Assembly (NCBI RefSeq): GCF_030848505.1
Contig: NZ_JAVDDU010000001.1
Span: 124,001 to 188,000 of the forward strand
Source: Marinimicrobium hydrolyticum
GTDB lineage: Bacteria; Pseudomonadota; Gammaproteobacteria; Pseudomonadales; Cellvibrionaceae
Reading direction: 5' to 3'
Length of the DNA stretch: 64,000 nt
The position numbers and the translations under genes were made by a program. Each line of letters starts with the position of its first letter. Position 1 is the first letter of the stretch. Shown here one piece after another: positions 49,519 to 58,632 of this stretch. A model generated the notes under the pieces. The model was not told the origin of the DNA, ran no database searches, and saw only the letters and a program-made list of their open reading frames with translations.

Positions 49519-50553
49519 TCAGTTGTTGATATGCAAAGCTTCGTTCAGCTGCACAGCGGTTTTGTTGGTGACACACTCCACGCGGCCGGTGGTGGAGTGG
49601 CGGCGGAACAAGAGCCCGGATTGGCCGGCCAGTTCGCGGGCTTTTACGGTTTTCACCTCTTTGCCAGCCTCATCCAATACCGCTACTTTGGTTCCGGCAG
49701 TAATGTATAGGCCAGATTCAATGGTGCAGCGGTCACCCAGGGGAATGCCGGTGCCGGCGTTGGCCCCCAGCAGGCACTCTTTGCCCAGGGAAATCACAAT
49801 GCTGCCACCACCGGACAAGGTGCCCATGGTGGAGCTGCCGCCGCCCAAGTCAGAGCCGGAACCCACAAACACTCCGGCGGATATGCGCCCTTCGATCATG
49901 CCTGGGCCTTCGGTGCCCGCATTAAAGTTCACAAAGCCTTCGTGCATGATGGTGGTGCCTTCGCCCAGGTAAGCACCCAGTCGGACCCGTGCGGTGTGGG
50001 CAATGCGCACACCCGTGGGCACTACGTAGTTGGTCATTTTGGGGAATTTGTCCACGCAGGAAACTTCCAGCGGTGCGCCGCTCAAGCGTGCTTGAAGTTG
50101 ACGTTCCGGCAACTCCGCCAGATCCACGGCGCCTTGATTGGTCCAGGCCACGTTGGGCAGGACGCCGAAGGTGCCGGTCAAATCAGTGCCGTGGGGTTTG
50201 ACCAAGCGATGGGAAATCAGGTGTAGCTTCAGGTAGGCTTCCGGCACCGAGCTCGGAGCACTGTCCTGATCCAACAGTGTGGCTACCAGGGGCTGTTCGC
50301 TGCGCGCGAAGGCTCGGGCGATAGCGGCTTGCTCGGTATCGCCTGCGGTTTCCAGAGCTTCAGCCAGCGGTTGCATATGTTCACTGGTCAGAGCGATGGC
50401 TTGGTTGCCGCCTTGGTAATTAAGCACATTGGCGATGGCGCCAGCGGTCGCTTCGCTGGGGTTGAGTAGCGGCTGTGGGTAAAACACTTCCAGCCATTCG
50501 CCGTTTCGATTTTGACTGCCGACGCCGAGGCCGACACTGTACAGTTTGGTCAT
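49519..50553 (-). CDS. dapD: Tetrahydrodipicolinate N-succinyltransferase
   Basis: 344 residues. Hexapeptide-repeat transferase: VRLGAYLGEGTTIMHEGFVN, and the Gly-rich FVGSGSDLGGGSS repeats that form the left-handed helix. It succinylates tetrahydrodipicolinate in lysine/DAP synthesis, upstream of the DapE step. This is the longer, Pseudomonas-type DapD. Followed by the yffB-like gene in the opposite direction of reading (its upstream neighbour on the minus strand, 20 bp away). Confidence 0.95.
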   Translation of the reverse strand: MTKLYSVGLGVGSQNRNGEWLEVFYPQPLLNPSEATAGAIANVLNYQGGNQAIALTSEHMQPLAEALETAGDTEQAAIARAFARSEQPLVATLLDQDSAPSSVPEAYLKLHLISHRLVKPHGTDLTGTFGVLPNVAWTNQGAVDLAELPERQLQARLSGAPLEVSCVDKFPKMTNYVVPTGVRIAHTARVRLGAYLGEGTTIMHEGFVNFNAGTEGPGMIEGRISAGVFVGSGSDLGGGSSTMGTLSGGGSIVISLGKECLLGANAGTGIPLGDRCTIESGLYITAGTKVAVLDEAGKEVKTVKARELAGQSGLLFRRHSTTGRVECVTNKTAVQLNEALHINN

Positions 50554-50573
50554 GCTGCGTTTCCTGTCAGTAA

Positions 50574-50936
50574 TTATCGATTGAAGAGGGTTGCGTAAGT
50601 CGCGGGGCTAAAGCCCAGATGTCGTTCGCTACCGGTATCCAGGAGCGGACGTTTGATCAGCGTGGGTTGAGCCAAAATCGCTGCGCGCGCCGTTTCTGTA
50701 TCGGCACCTGAGCTGAGTTGCTCGCGGGTGGCCGGGTCAAGTGATTTCCAGCTGGTGCTGCGCTTGTTGACCAACGCCGGACCCAGTTCGGCTAGCCAGG
50801 CGCGCACCTGGGTCGCGTCTAGGCCGTCGGCTCGGAAATCATGAAAGCGGTGTTCGATGCCGTGCTCGGATAGCCAGCGGCGGGCTTTTTTGACGGTATC
50901 GCAGTTGGCAATGCCGTAGAGAGTCACTGTCCCCAT
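50574..50936 (-). CDS. Spx/ArsC-family protein (YffB-like)
   Basis: 120 residues of thioredoxin-like fold with a single Cys in the motif YGIANCDTVKKARRWL (about 6-21), and DGLDATQVRAWL, typical of YffB. Not a true arsenate reductase: the family is named for resemblance, and its role is unclear. Beside dapD, as in other Gammaproteobacteria. Confidence 0.85.
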   Translation of the reverse strand: MGTVTLYGIANCDTVKKARRWLSEHGIEHRFHDFRADGLDATQVRAWLAELGPALVNKRSTSWKSLDPATREQLSSGADTETARAAILAQPTLIKRPLLDTGSERHLGFSPATYATLFNR

Positions 50937-51015
50937 GCAAAAGGTGTCCGCGTCAGTTTATAAAAGCAGGGGATTGTACCAAAGAAGCGGATGTGGCGCA
51001 GGGCGACACGCGCCC

Positions 51016-51606
51016 CTATTTTTGCAAAGCTTTGCCCACTAAGGCTTTCATAGCCTCGGACAGCGGCAGGGCGAGGGCGGCGGTGTGCCCCTCTGGGGAC
51101 ATTTTGCGCCAGGTTTTGCGAATGATGTCGATCAACTTGTCTTCGTCGTGTTTTTTTGCGAAGTCTTCCAGGTAATAGCGTAAAAATACCAGGCAGATCA
51201 CATCCTCGAGCGTCTGGACCTCTGGATCTCGCTTGAGGTTGCGCTTGCTCAGCAGCGTCTGAACGCGCTCAATCTCTTCCGGGGTGTACCCGAATCGATC
51301 CATGATTGTTCCAGCCACTTCACCATGGTAAACCCCAAGCCGAGTGCGCCATTTTTTGTAGCCGGCTCGGTCCATAGGAAAGTCAGCGCGGGGGATGTCC
51401 CAGCGGCGAATGTGTTGGGCGCGGGCGGCTAACTGCAGAGTCTCCGAGGCGTCCGGGCAAAAATCCTGCAAACACTCACTCATGCGCACGCCGTACAAGT
51501 ATTCTTTGGCCACGGCAATGCCATTCACGAAATCGGTATTGGGGTCTTCCTGGTTGGTGGTGTCAAAGGCGGCCAGGGTATTCAGCAGCTGTGGTGATGT
51601 GGGCAT
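51016..51606 (-). CDS. DUF4202 family protein
   Basis: 196 residues, mostly helical, with paired His/Arg motifs (RAQHIRRWDIPRADFPMDR near 61-79) and YHGEVAG near 93, of the kind seen in HD-like metal proteins. The ATG overlaps the fnr stop by one base (TGATG), so it is co-translated with fnr. Function unknown, though the coupling points to anaerobic or nitrogen metabolism. Confidence 0.78.
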   Translation of the reverse strand: MPTSPQLLNTLAAFDTTNQEDPNTDFVNGIAVAKEYLYGVRMSECLQDFCPDASETLQLAARAQHIRRWDIPRADFPMDRAGYKKWRTRLGVYHGEVAGTIMDRFGYTPEEIERVQTLLSKRNLKRDPEVQTLEDVICLVFLRYYLEDFAKKHDEDKLIDIIRKTWRKMSPEGHTAALALPLSEAMKALVGKALQK

Positions 51607-52346
51607 CAGTTGTTGGCCTCGGAGAGTTCCTGTAAACGGGGAAAGTCCGCAATGCGTACTTCTTTCTTATCGAGCTGAATAATGCCTTGTGCGTGGAAGC
51701 GACTCAAGACTCGGCTAACCGTTTCAATGGTCAGGCCCAAAAAATTACCCATGTCGGTGCGTGACATAGGGAGCCGAAACGCGTTAGCGGCCAAGTGTCT
51801 AGCCTCGTGTCGGCGCGAGAGGCTTAGTAAAAACGCGGCGATGCGCTGCTCCGCGCTGCTTTTGCTAAGCAAAGAGATCAGTTGTTGGTCATGGGTGATT
51901 TCCCGGCTGAGCAATTGAAAGATGTTGCGTTGTAGGGAAGGGATTTGAGCACTTAACTCTTCAATGCGCGCAAAGGGAATCTCGCAAATGGATGAGGTTT
52001 CAAGTGTCATCACCGAGCAGGTGTATCGGTTTTCGGCAATGCCGTCCAAACCCACCAATTCACCGGGCAAATAAAAGCCGGTGATTTGTTCCTGGCCGCG
52101 CTCGGTTAGCGTGGTTGCTTTGACGGTGCCAGAGCGCACAGCATAAATGGAGCGGAAAGGATCATTGGCCCGATAGAGGTACTGATTTTTTTGCAGTGGC
52201 CGGCTGCGCTGGATGACTCGGTCCAAACGATCAATATCATCCAAATGCATGCGCAGCGGTAAGCAAAGGCCACTCAGCCGACAGGTGCCACAAGACGTGT
52301 TGTTGTCGATCTGGCAATCCGCTGAGGAGGCGCTAGTCCGTATCAT
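51606..52346 (-). CDS. fnr: Fnr/Anr-type oxygen-sensing transcription regulator
   Basis: 246 residues from the ATG at 52346. The four Fe-S cysteines are conserved: C19, C22, C28 in SCGTCRLSGLC, and C121 in CEIPF. The CRP-type cyclic-nucleotide fold fills about 35-160 and the HTH follows (SRTDMGNFLGLTIETVSRVL). It binds a [4Fe-4S] cluster and activates anaerobic genes when oxygen is low. An in-frame start at 52475 adds 43 residues unlike the family. Confidence 0.93.
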   Translation of the reverse strand: MIRTSASSADCQIDNNTSCGTCRLSGLCLPLRMHLDDIDRLDRVIQRSRPLQKNQYLYRANDPFRSIYAVRSGTVKATTLTERGQEQITGFYLPGELVGLDGIAENRYTCSVMTLETSSICEIPFARIEELSAQIPSLQRNIFQLLSREITHDQQLISLLSKSSAEQRIAAFLLSLSRRHEARHLAANAFRLPMSRTDMGNFLGLTIETVSRVLSRFHAQGIIQLDKKEVRIADFPRLQELSEANN

Positions 52347-52732
52347 GAGTTGTTTCCGCTTTAAAAAACCTAAAGGTGATTGTTGCAGCTTTGCTGGTTT
52401 AGGTAAAGATGTGCCAGTTGAGATAAGTGCCCCATACTTATAGCAATGACGTTCGATTATAAGCGTGGTAGCCAAGTGTGAACAGTGGTTCTAACGGCGT
52501 CGTCTGGTCCCCTTTACTTGGCAACAAAGCCGGGTATATAGTGGTTTTGCTGAGCGAGACACAGCATTATTTATGGTTACATCGAGTCCTAGTGAGTACA
52601 CGGATCTGTACGCCCAAGTACGTCTGTCGTTAGAACTTCGTATTGTTCTTCATAAGTAAGTAAGGTCGATTCGCCAGCAAGAAGCCACATCGGCGTTTTC
52701 CATGTTTACCGGCGAAGAGCTAGGGAGTTAAT
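52347..52732. other. Divergent region between fnr and the cold-shock gene
   Basis: About 385 bp with no supported gene. Nothing clear beyond a ribosome-binding site (AGGGAG) before the cold-shock ATG. Confidence 0.4.
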
Positions 52733-52939
52733 ATGTCCAGAAGTACGGGTGTTGTTAAATGGTTCAACGAGTCTAAAGGTTTTGGCTTTATCGAAGCGGA
52801 AGGTGGTCAAGACGTATTTGTCCACTACAGCGCGATCTCTGGATCAGGCTTTAAAACTTTGGCCGAAGGCCAGCAAGTTGAATTTGATGTGAAAGCGGGT
52901 CAGAAAGGTCCGCAAGCAGAAAACGTTGTGACATCCTGA
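52733..52939 (+). CDS. Cold-shock protein (CspA family)
   Basis: 68 residues with the RNP motifs KGFGFIE (about 15-21) and DVFVHYSAI (about 26-34) of the cold-shock domain. Binds single-stranded RNA/DNA and acts as an RNA chaperone. Starts 9 bases after AGGGAG and ends with a hairpin terminator. A long leader of over 100 bases is possible, as in regulated csp genes. Confidence 0.93.
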   Translation: MSRSTGVVKWFNESKGFGFIEAEGGQDVFVHYSAISGSGFKTLAEGQQVEFDVKAGQKGPQAENVVTS

Positions 52940-52971
52940 GCAATAGCTCAGAATAGCCATAGCATTTCTAA

Positions 52972-53001
52972 AAAGCCGCGTTCTTGGAGCGCGGCTTTTT
53001 T
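52972..53001 (+). terminator. Rho-independent terminator of the cold-shock gene
   Basis: AGCCGCG and CGCGGCT form a G+C-rich hairpin with a 9-base loop, followed directly by TTTTT. Confidence 0.85.
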
Positions 53002-53010
53002 GTGCGTTGC

Positions 53011-53841
53011 TTATCCTTCTCTGTTCGCCTCCTGAAGTTGATTCAGCCGAATCAAAAATAACGTCGGCCAGTTTTTTCCTGTCACCCACATAGCCTGGTG
53101 CTCTTCATCCCACGCGATACCATTGAGCACGCTTTCTCGGTGTGCCGGCGCCGTTTGCTCGGCAAGGTCGGTTAAGTCCACATAACCAACCACGTGCCCC
53201 GTTTCTAAATCGATTTGTACCAATCGGTTGTCGTGCCAAATGTTGGACCAGACGAAACCATCAATGTATTCCAGTTCATTCAGTTTTCTGACGGGGGTTC
53301 CCTTTTTGTGCACCTCCAATGTTCGCAGTAAGGAAAAATCCTCGCGGTCATGAAAAAACAGCCGGTGGGAGCCGTCACTGCGAATCAACACGTCGCCATT
53401 ATCTGTGAGCCCCCAACCCTCTCCCGTGTACTTGTGGCTTGTTAACTCCTCAAAGCTATCCCGGTCGAGTACGAATAGGGTGTTTTCCCGCCAAGTGAGC
53501 AGATAGAGCTTTCCTTCCATTTCCGTTAGCCCCTCGGCAAAGTACCTTCGGGGCAGGGACTTATGGTTTACAAAACCCTCCGCTGGTCCGGAGCGCGGGT
53601 AACTCACCAAGCGTGAGCGGCCATAGCCGCCACTGCTTTCATAAAACAGGCCATCATGTAGCAATAACCCCTGAGTAAAGAGTCGGGTGGAGTGGTCGCG
53701 CTCTTCAAGCACTGTATAGGTGTATTCGGTAGGCGCGTCGATCGAGGCCTGGCACGCAGAGATTATTCCAGCGAGGCATAAGAGGAATGTGCCAGCAAGT
53801 GGTAAACTTGGGCGAGATGACGCAGTGGCCACGGAAGTCAC
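53011..53841 (-). CDS. Glutaminyl-peptide cyclotransferase-like protein
   Basis: 276 residues with a lipoprotein-like signal (lipobox near GIISACQ, Cys 30). The mature part is a beta-propeller of the plant/bacterial glutaminyl cyclase family (FTQGLLLHDGLFYESSGGYG, FAEGLTEMEGKLYLLTW, LNELEYIDGFVWSNIW). It would convert N-terminal Gln to pyroglutamate in the periplasm; active-site residues were not checked. It runs convergent with the cold-shock gene. Confidence 0.85.
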   Translation of the reverse strand: MTSVATASSRPSLPLAGTFLLCLAGIISACQASIDAPTEYTYTVLEERDHSTRLFTQGLLLHDGLFYESSGGYGRSRLVSYPRSGPAEGFVNHKSLPRRYFAEGLTEMEGKLYLLTWRENTLFVLDRDSFEELTSHKYTGEGWGLTDNGDVLIRSDGSHRLFFHDREDFSLLRTLEVHKKGTPVRKLNELEYIDGFVWSNIWHDNRLVQIDLETGHVVGYVDLTDLAEQTAPAHRESVLNGIAWDEEHQAMWVTGKNWPTLFLIRLNQLQEANREG

Positions 53842-53891
53842 TCCTGGGGTATGGAATAGTGGGCGTTATCTTAGTTTACTGAGGCGACAGA

Positions 53892-54545
53892 ATGAAGCGT
53901 TGGCGTTCCTTTATTACCTTGACTCTATTTGGCGGCGTGATGGTTGCGCTGCCTATTACCATTTTTATCCTCTTGGTGCAGTGGCTCCTGGGGACCGCCG
54001 CTGGGTTGGTGGAGCCTCTGAGTGGGTGGCTGGTGAGCTGGATCCGCTTCGGCTGGGTGGCTGATCTGTTGGGGATGCTGTTCGTATTACTGTTGTTCTT
54101 TCTGATCGGACTCGGGGTAAAAACCAGTGTTGGCCGCTGGTTGCATGGTTACATTGACGAGTGGTTGGCGCGCTTTGCGCCTGGTTACCGAACCATTCGT
54201 GAGGTGGTGGCGCATTTTCTGGGCAGCGAAAAAAATTCCTCGTTACTCAAGGGCCAGGTGTGTCGTGCTTATATTATGGGGCGCGCGCACCCGGTCTCGG
54301 TTACCGCTATTGTTACATCACGCCATCATAATGGCGACTGCACGGTATATGTGCCCACCGCGCCCGTGCCAAGCTCGGGGTTCGTGTACCACTTAAGTGC
54401 CGATTGCGTGGAGCTACTGCCGCATATCAGTGTTGAAACGGCGTTGCGTACGGTCATTTCTTGCGGCAGTGGTTCGCACGTTATTAGCGAGCCTACTCCC
54501 TTGGAATCAGCCGAGACCCTGGACGCTGGGCCCAAGCGCGATTGA
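53892..54545 (+). CDS. DUF502 family membrane protein
   Basis: 217 residues, two N-terminal helices (about 8-33 and 55-78), then a soluble domain with GYRTIREVVAHF and the C-terminal PSSGFVYHLS block as in DUF502. Function unknown. Divergent from the cyclase-like gene. Confidence 0.85.
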   Translation: MKRWRSFITLTLFGGVMVALPITIFILLVQWLLGTAAGLVEPLSGWLVSWIRFGWVADLLGMLFVLLLFFLIGLGVKTSVGRWLHGYIDEWLARFAPGYRTIREVVAHFLGSEKNSSLLKGQVCRAYIMGRAHPVSVTAIVTSRHHNGDCTVYVPTAPVPSSGFVYHLSADCVELLPHISVETALRTVISCGSGSHVISEPTPLESAETLDAGPKRD

Positions 54546-54555
54546 CCCACCGACG

Positions 54556-54870
54556 TCAGGCTTGGCTTTTTTGTTCTTCCCGTTGTTGAACATAGGACAA
54601 AGCCGCTTGTACGGCATCGGTTACTTTTTGTTCCGTTTCGGCCACTTCTTGTGGCGACATAAAGAATGTCATGTCCACATTGTGGCGAATGTACTTGGGT
54701 GGCAATCGATTCAGGGCGACGCAGGCGGTATCCGCTAAAAAATCCCGATCGCCCTGCCTGGCACGGTCGCTTTGGTTCACAATTTCTTCCAGCACCAAGC
54801 GCTCATAATAATTATGGATGGGATCGACGTCGGCGTCGGCTCTTTTGGGGTGGCCTGGGTTGGGCAGCAT
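54556..54870 (-). CDS. ComFB-like protein
   Basis: 104 residues. Motif HNYYERLVLEEIV near 19-31, then ADTACVALNRLPPKYIRHNVDM near 45-66, as in ComFB family members. Small cytoplasmic protein; recently linked to cyclic-di-nucleotide binding in some bacteria, otherwise unknown. It converges with DUF502. Confidence 0.8.
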   Translation of the reverse strand: MLPNPGHPKRADADVDPIHNYYERLVLEEIVNQSDRARQGDRDFLADTACVALNRLPPKYIRHNVDMTFFMSPQEVAETEQKVTDAVQAALSYVQQREEQKSQA

Positions 54871-54912
54871 GGTGACACCTCACAGTTTATTAGGATCCAG
54901 ACACAGTATAGG

Positions 54913-56952
54913 CTACACCCGGGAGCGAATTAGATCCCGAATCAAAAACCGCGCCGGGTGGAGTGCTCGGGCCAAGTCCCGGCTCATTGGCCTGGATTCC
55001 CCGCAAATAAGTGCCGCCAGCAGCTGCGCGCACAGGGGCGTATAGGCCAGCCCGCGCGAGCCGTGGCCCAGGTTCACATATAGGCCCGGCCAGTAAGCCC
55101 CCGGAATTGGTATATCCGCGTGGGCGTCTTTGCGCAAGGGCGCATAGTCTTCGAGAAACTGTTCACGGCGGGGCACAGGCCCAACCACCGGCAGGTAATC
55201 CCGGGTGGCGCAGCGAAAGGCGACCCGGCCATCGAGGGAGTGACTATCGGCGTGGGGCCACAAACCGCTTAGCTCAGAGCCAAAATAACTCAACTTATTC
55301 AAGTTGGTGTGGTGATCTTGCTCCGTCAGTGCAGGATTGCTATCACCCAGATTAAAACTGGCTCCGGCGCAGTGGACCCCGTTTTGCGCGGGCGCCAGAT
55401 AACCCTCTGCGCACAAGGCGGCACGGAGTTGGTGGCTGCGTTCCGTCGCAGGCAGATAAGTCACTTGTCCGCGAATGGACTTGAGCGGTAGGTCGCGGGT
55501 TTGTGCAAAGCGCCGGGCATCGAAGGCATTGGCGATGACCACTAAGTCTGAGTGAAGTGTTGAGCCGTCCGCGAGTGAAACTTGCCAGTCCTCATCGTAC
55601 GCAAGTTCGGTCACCTCCGTGACCGAGCGCACCTGAATTTTTGGATGGTCAATCAAGCGCGCGCACACCTGAGGAGGAGCCAGCCACCCGGCCTGGGGAA
55701 AATAGAGGCCGCCATAAGGCAGGGCGATACCCGCAATTTCACTGGCTTGGTCTTGGTTCACAAAAGACAGGAAACCCTCGTGCTGGCTTAAGCGTTCGCG
55801 GAGTTGTTCTTGCAGCGCCTGTTCCGATGCGTTGTACGCGAGCTGCAACACGCCACACGCTTCTCCGTACGCGGGGCCAGCTTGCCAGAACGGCTGATAG
55901 TGACGTTGCGCATACATCAAACTGGCGAGGTTGAACTCGCCCAGTGGTGATGCTTGGTGGGACAGCTTGGCGTAAAGCACGCCTTGGGGGTTGCCCGAGC
56001 CTTCGGCAGCCAGGTGTGATTGCCGCTCCAGTAGTGTCACTTCGTAGTTTCTGTCCGCCAGCGCTCGGGCCGTGTGGCAGCCGGCTAACCCGCCACCAAT
56101 GACTATGGCCTTTTTCGAAGCATCGACGGACTTTGGGGGCAAATCCCAGGGTGGGGTGTTTTTGTTCCATCTCGTGGTCGGCGAGTGGGTTGAGGAAACG
56201 GTGTTGGCTCGAGCCGCGCGGATCATTTCGCGCTTGCGCCCAAAGCCCGGCACTTTGGTGATGGAAAACCCCGCCTGAGCCAGGCCCTGCTTAACGACAC
56301 TGGCGGCACTGAAGGTGGCTGCGGTAGTGCCGGAGCCGCTGAGCTCACCAATGACCGTGAACAACTCGGGGCGCCACATATCCGGGTTCTTAGAGGGTGC
56401 GAAACCATCCAGAAACCACGCGTCCATGGTGATGCCCGCCGCGCGGAAAAGTGGGTGGTCACTAGCCAGCAGCTGCGCCAACCCTTGGGCGGCTTCGTCA
56501 ACGATCAGCGTGAGCCGAATCTTTCCGCCGGCAAATTCCAGGCGATGGAAACCGCCCTGGGGTGGCGGAAAAGCCTCCAGCAAGGGATTGGCAAAAGGGG
56601 CCAGCTCCGGCCAAAGTGACAGGGCACGGGCCAAGTCGTGCTTTTGTAACGGGAATTTCTCGACACTGACAAAGTCCAGTTGCGCTCCGGCTGGTGCGCA
56701 CTGCTGCCAGAGCTGCCAAGTGGCGAGAAAATTCAGCCCCGAGCCGAAACCCGTTTCGCCAATGCAGAAGTGGTCTTCATCCTTCAGCTGCGCGAAGCGC
56801 TCGGGTAGTTGGTTGTGGTGTAAAAACACATGGCGCGTTTCGGCCAAGCCATCCTGACGGGAAAAGTAGACGTCTCCGAAGACGGTAGAAAGCGGTTGAC
56901 CGTCCTCGTCCCAGGAGATTTCGGCCGGCTTCGGGGCGCCGTCGTCGCTCAC
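54913..56952 (-). CDS. mnmC: Bifunctional tRNA 5-methylaminomethyl-2-thiouridine synthase
   Basis: 679 residues. N-terminal SAM-dependent methyltransferase half (GETGFGSGLNFLATW near 65; DAWFLDGFAPSKNPDMW near 179) and C-terminal FAD-dependent oxidoreductase half with the Rossmann motif AIVIGGGLAGCHTARAL near 284. It completes mnm5s2U34 in the tRNA wobble position. The stop is separate from ComFB, and the start overlaps the next gene by 4 bp. Confidence 0.94.
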   Translation of the reverse strand: MSDDGAPKPAEISWDEDGQPLSTVFGDVYFSRQDGLAETRHVFLHHNQLPERFAQLKDEDHFCIGETGFGSGLNFLATWQLWQQCAPAGAQLDFVSVEKFPLQKHDLARALSLWPELAPFANPLLEAFPPPQGGFHRLEFAGGKIRLTLIVDEAAQGLAQLLASDHPLFRAAGITMDAWFLDGFAPSKNPDMWRPELFTVIGELSGSGTTAATFSAASVVKQGLAQAGFSITKVPGFGRKREMIRAARANTVSSTHSPTTRWNKNTPPWDLPPKSVDASKKAIVIGGGLAGCHTARALADRNYEVTLLERQSHLAAEGSGNPQGVLYAKLSHQASPLGEFNLASLMYAQRHYQPFWQAGPAYGEACGVLQLAYNASEQALQEQLRERLSQHEGFLSFVNQDQASEIAGIALPYGGLYFPQAGWLAPPQVCARLIDHPKIQVRSVTEVTELAYDEDWQVSLADGSTLHSDLVVIANAFDARRFAQTRDLPLKSIRGQVTYLPATERSHQLRAALCAEGYLAPAQNGVHCAGASFNLGDSNPALTEQDHHTNLNKLSYFGSELSGLWPHADSHSLDGRVAFRCATRDYLPVVGPVPRREQFLEDYAPLRKDAHADIPIPGAYWPGLYVNLGHGSRGLAYTPLCAQLLAALICGESRPMSRDLARALHPARFLIRDLIRSRV

Positions 56953-57470
56953 AAGCCAAATTCTCGTTCAATCTGAGCGCACCACTGGCGGATCCGCTCG
57001 TCGGTCAGTTGGAACTCGTTTTCCTCGTCCAGAGGTAGGCCCACAAAGTGGGTTTCGTCCGGGGTGAGTGCCTTGGAGGCTTCGAACTCATAGCCATCCC
57101 GAGGCCAGTAGCCACAAGGACGAGCACCGCGAGCAAGGATTTTGCTGTGCAGGTAACCGAGCGCGTCCTGAAACCATTCCGGGTAACCCACCTGATCACC
57201 CAAGCCGTACAGGGCCACGGTCTTTCCGCTCAGTTCCAGCTCGTCCAGATCTCCCCAGATTTCTTCCCAGTCCTCTTGTAATTCGCCGTAGTCCCAGGTG
57301 GGGATGCCGAAAATCAGATGCGGATAGAATTGCGCGGTGATGATGGGAGTGTCGGCCACGTTGAATATGTCCACGCGGTCCTCCCCCAGGACGCCGCGAA
57401 TTTTTTCGCCAGCCATTTCTGTGTAGCAGGTGGAGCTGCCGTAAAAAAGTCCTATGGGCGCCCGACTCAT
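56949..57470 (-). CDS. Flavodoxin
   Basis: 173 residues from the ATG at 57470, which overlaps the MioC-like gene stop (ATGA). FMN-binding loop GLFYGSSTCYTEMAG near 7-21, and FGIPTWDYGELQEDW near 53-67. Shuttles electrons to enzymes such as radical-SAM proteins. The length and a Trp/Tyr-containing FMN loop fit long-chain flavodoxins; FldB is a possible match. Confidence 0.88.
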   Translation of the reverse strand: MSRAPIGLFYGSSTCYTEMAGEKIRGVLGEDRVDIFNVADTPIITAQFYPHLIFGIPTWDYGELQEDWEEIWGDLDELELSGKTVALYGLGDQVGYPEWFQDALGYLHSKILARGARPCGYWPRDGYEFEASKALTPDETHFVGLPLDEENEFQLTDERIRQWCAQIEREFGL

Positions 57471-57913
57471 AGAGACTCCAGCCAGGCTTGGGCCCACTCG
57501 CGGGCTTCTTCTTCCGGGTCCAGGCCGCTGCTGGCATCCAGAATTAATGGTGGATCTTGCCGGATGGCGCCCAAATCGGCGAAAGCCTCGTCCAGCCGTT
57601 GGCCGGCCTCTCCAAAGGTGCTGTAGCTGCTGTCGCCCAGGTTAATTAGGCCATAGCGCCGGCCGGCAATGGGGGGGTATTCCGTATTGAGCTGAATATA
57701 TAGAGGCAAGACATTGGCGGGCAGGTCGCCGGCACCGGTGTTGGAGGTGCAGATCAGCAGCACTTCGTCCGGGTCCCGGAGCAGGTCTTCAGTCTTAGGG
57801 GCCGCATTGATACTCACCTGGTGGCGATTGTCGCGGGCTACTTGAGCCACGAACTCAGCCACTTTACTGGCGGTACCGCCGACGCTGCCCACCAGAATCT
57901 GAATCTTACTCAT
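57467..57913 (-). CDS. MioC-like short flavodoxin
   Basis: 148 residues. FMN-binding loop QILVGSVGGTASKVAEF (about 4-20) and TSNTGAGDLPAN near 56. Resembles MioC of E. coli, an electron carrier in biotin synthase reactions. The first gene of a tight mioC-flavodoxin-mnmC operon. Confidence 0.85.
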   Translation of the reverse strand: MSKIQILVGSVGGTASKVAEFVAQVARDNRHQVSINAAPKTEDLLRDPDEVLLICTSNTGAGDLPANVLPLYIQLNTEYPPIAGRRYGLINLGDSSYSTFGEAGQRLDEAFADLGAIRQDPPLILDASSGLDPEEEAREWAQAWLESL

Positions 57914-57967
57914 GCCTACCTCATGGTTAAAAAGCCCGCATGATACCAGCGCTGTCGCGTTCGATCA

Positions 57968-58435
57968 TCAGCGCCCACTGCCGGCGAAATCCAACTGCCG
58001 CCAGGCTTCGTACACCACCACTGACACAGCGTTGGACAGATTCATGCTACGACTGCCCGGGCGCATAGGAATGCGCAAGAGCTGCTCGGGCGGCAGAGCG
58101 TCACGGATAGAAGCCGGTAGGCCACGGCTTTCGGGGCCAAACACCAGGTAATCGCCTTCGATAAACTGCGCCTGAGAGGGACTTTTTGTGCCTTTGGTGG
58201 TCAGAGCGAACAGGCGCTCTGGGCGGCAGTCGTTGACGAAGGCCTCCCAACTTGCGTGAAGCTTCATATCTTGCCACTCGCCATAGTCGAGGCCGGCGCG
58301 CCTGAGGCGCTTATCGTCCAGGACAAAACCGAGCGGCTCAATCAGGTGGATTTGACAGCCGGTATTGGCCGCCAGGCGGATGATATTTCCGGTATTGGGT
58401 GGGATTTCGGGTTCGAATAAGACGATATGAAACAT
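57968..58435 (-). CDS. trmL: tRNA (cytidine/uridine-2'-O-)-methyltransferase TrmL
   Basis: 155 residues of SPOUT fold: N-terminal [19 protein letters not shown], middle [11 protein letters not shown] and C-terminal [16 protein letters not shown], which build the trefoil knot for SAM. It methylates the ribose of C34/U34 in tRNA-Leu. Divergent from the MSHA operon. Confidence 0.94.
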   Translation of the reverse strand: MFHIVLFEPEIPPNTGNIIRLAANTGCQIHLIEPLGFVLDDKRLRRAGLDYGEWQDMKLHASWEAFVNDCRPERLFALTTKGTKSPSQAQFIEGDYLVFGPESRGLPASIRDALPPEQLLRIPMRPGSRSMNLSNAVSVVVYEAWRQLDFAGSGR

Positions 58436-58632
58436 TGCCGGGTGCCGTTAGTGTGTACTATCTTTAATAAGAAGGTGGTCTGGAGCTTCCGAGGTTATAA
58501 TGTCAGCTTATTAACAGGCTGGCCATAGCCGAAACAAAGTGGCATAGTGGCGCTTATAGCAACTCATTGTCTGGATGTTTTTGTTTTTGGAAAACCCACA
58601 TAATTAATGACAATAAGCGTTAGGGTCCTCGG

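Noticed and set aside
49256-49576. 106-codon minus-strand frame overlapping the dapD end.
   Set aside because: It overlaps dapD and the hairpin, has no ribosome-binding site and no family resemblance.
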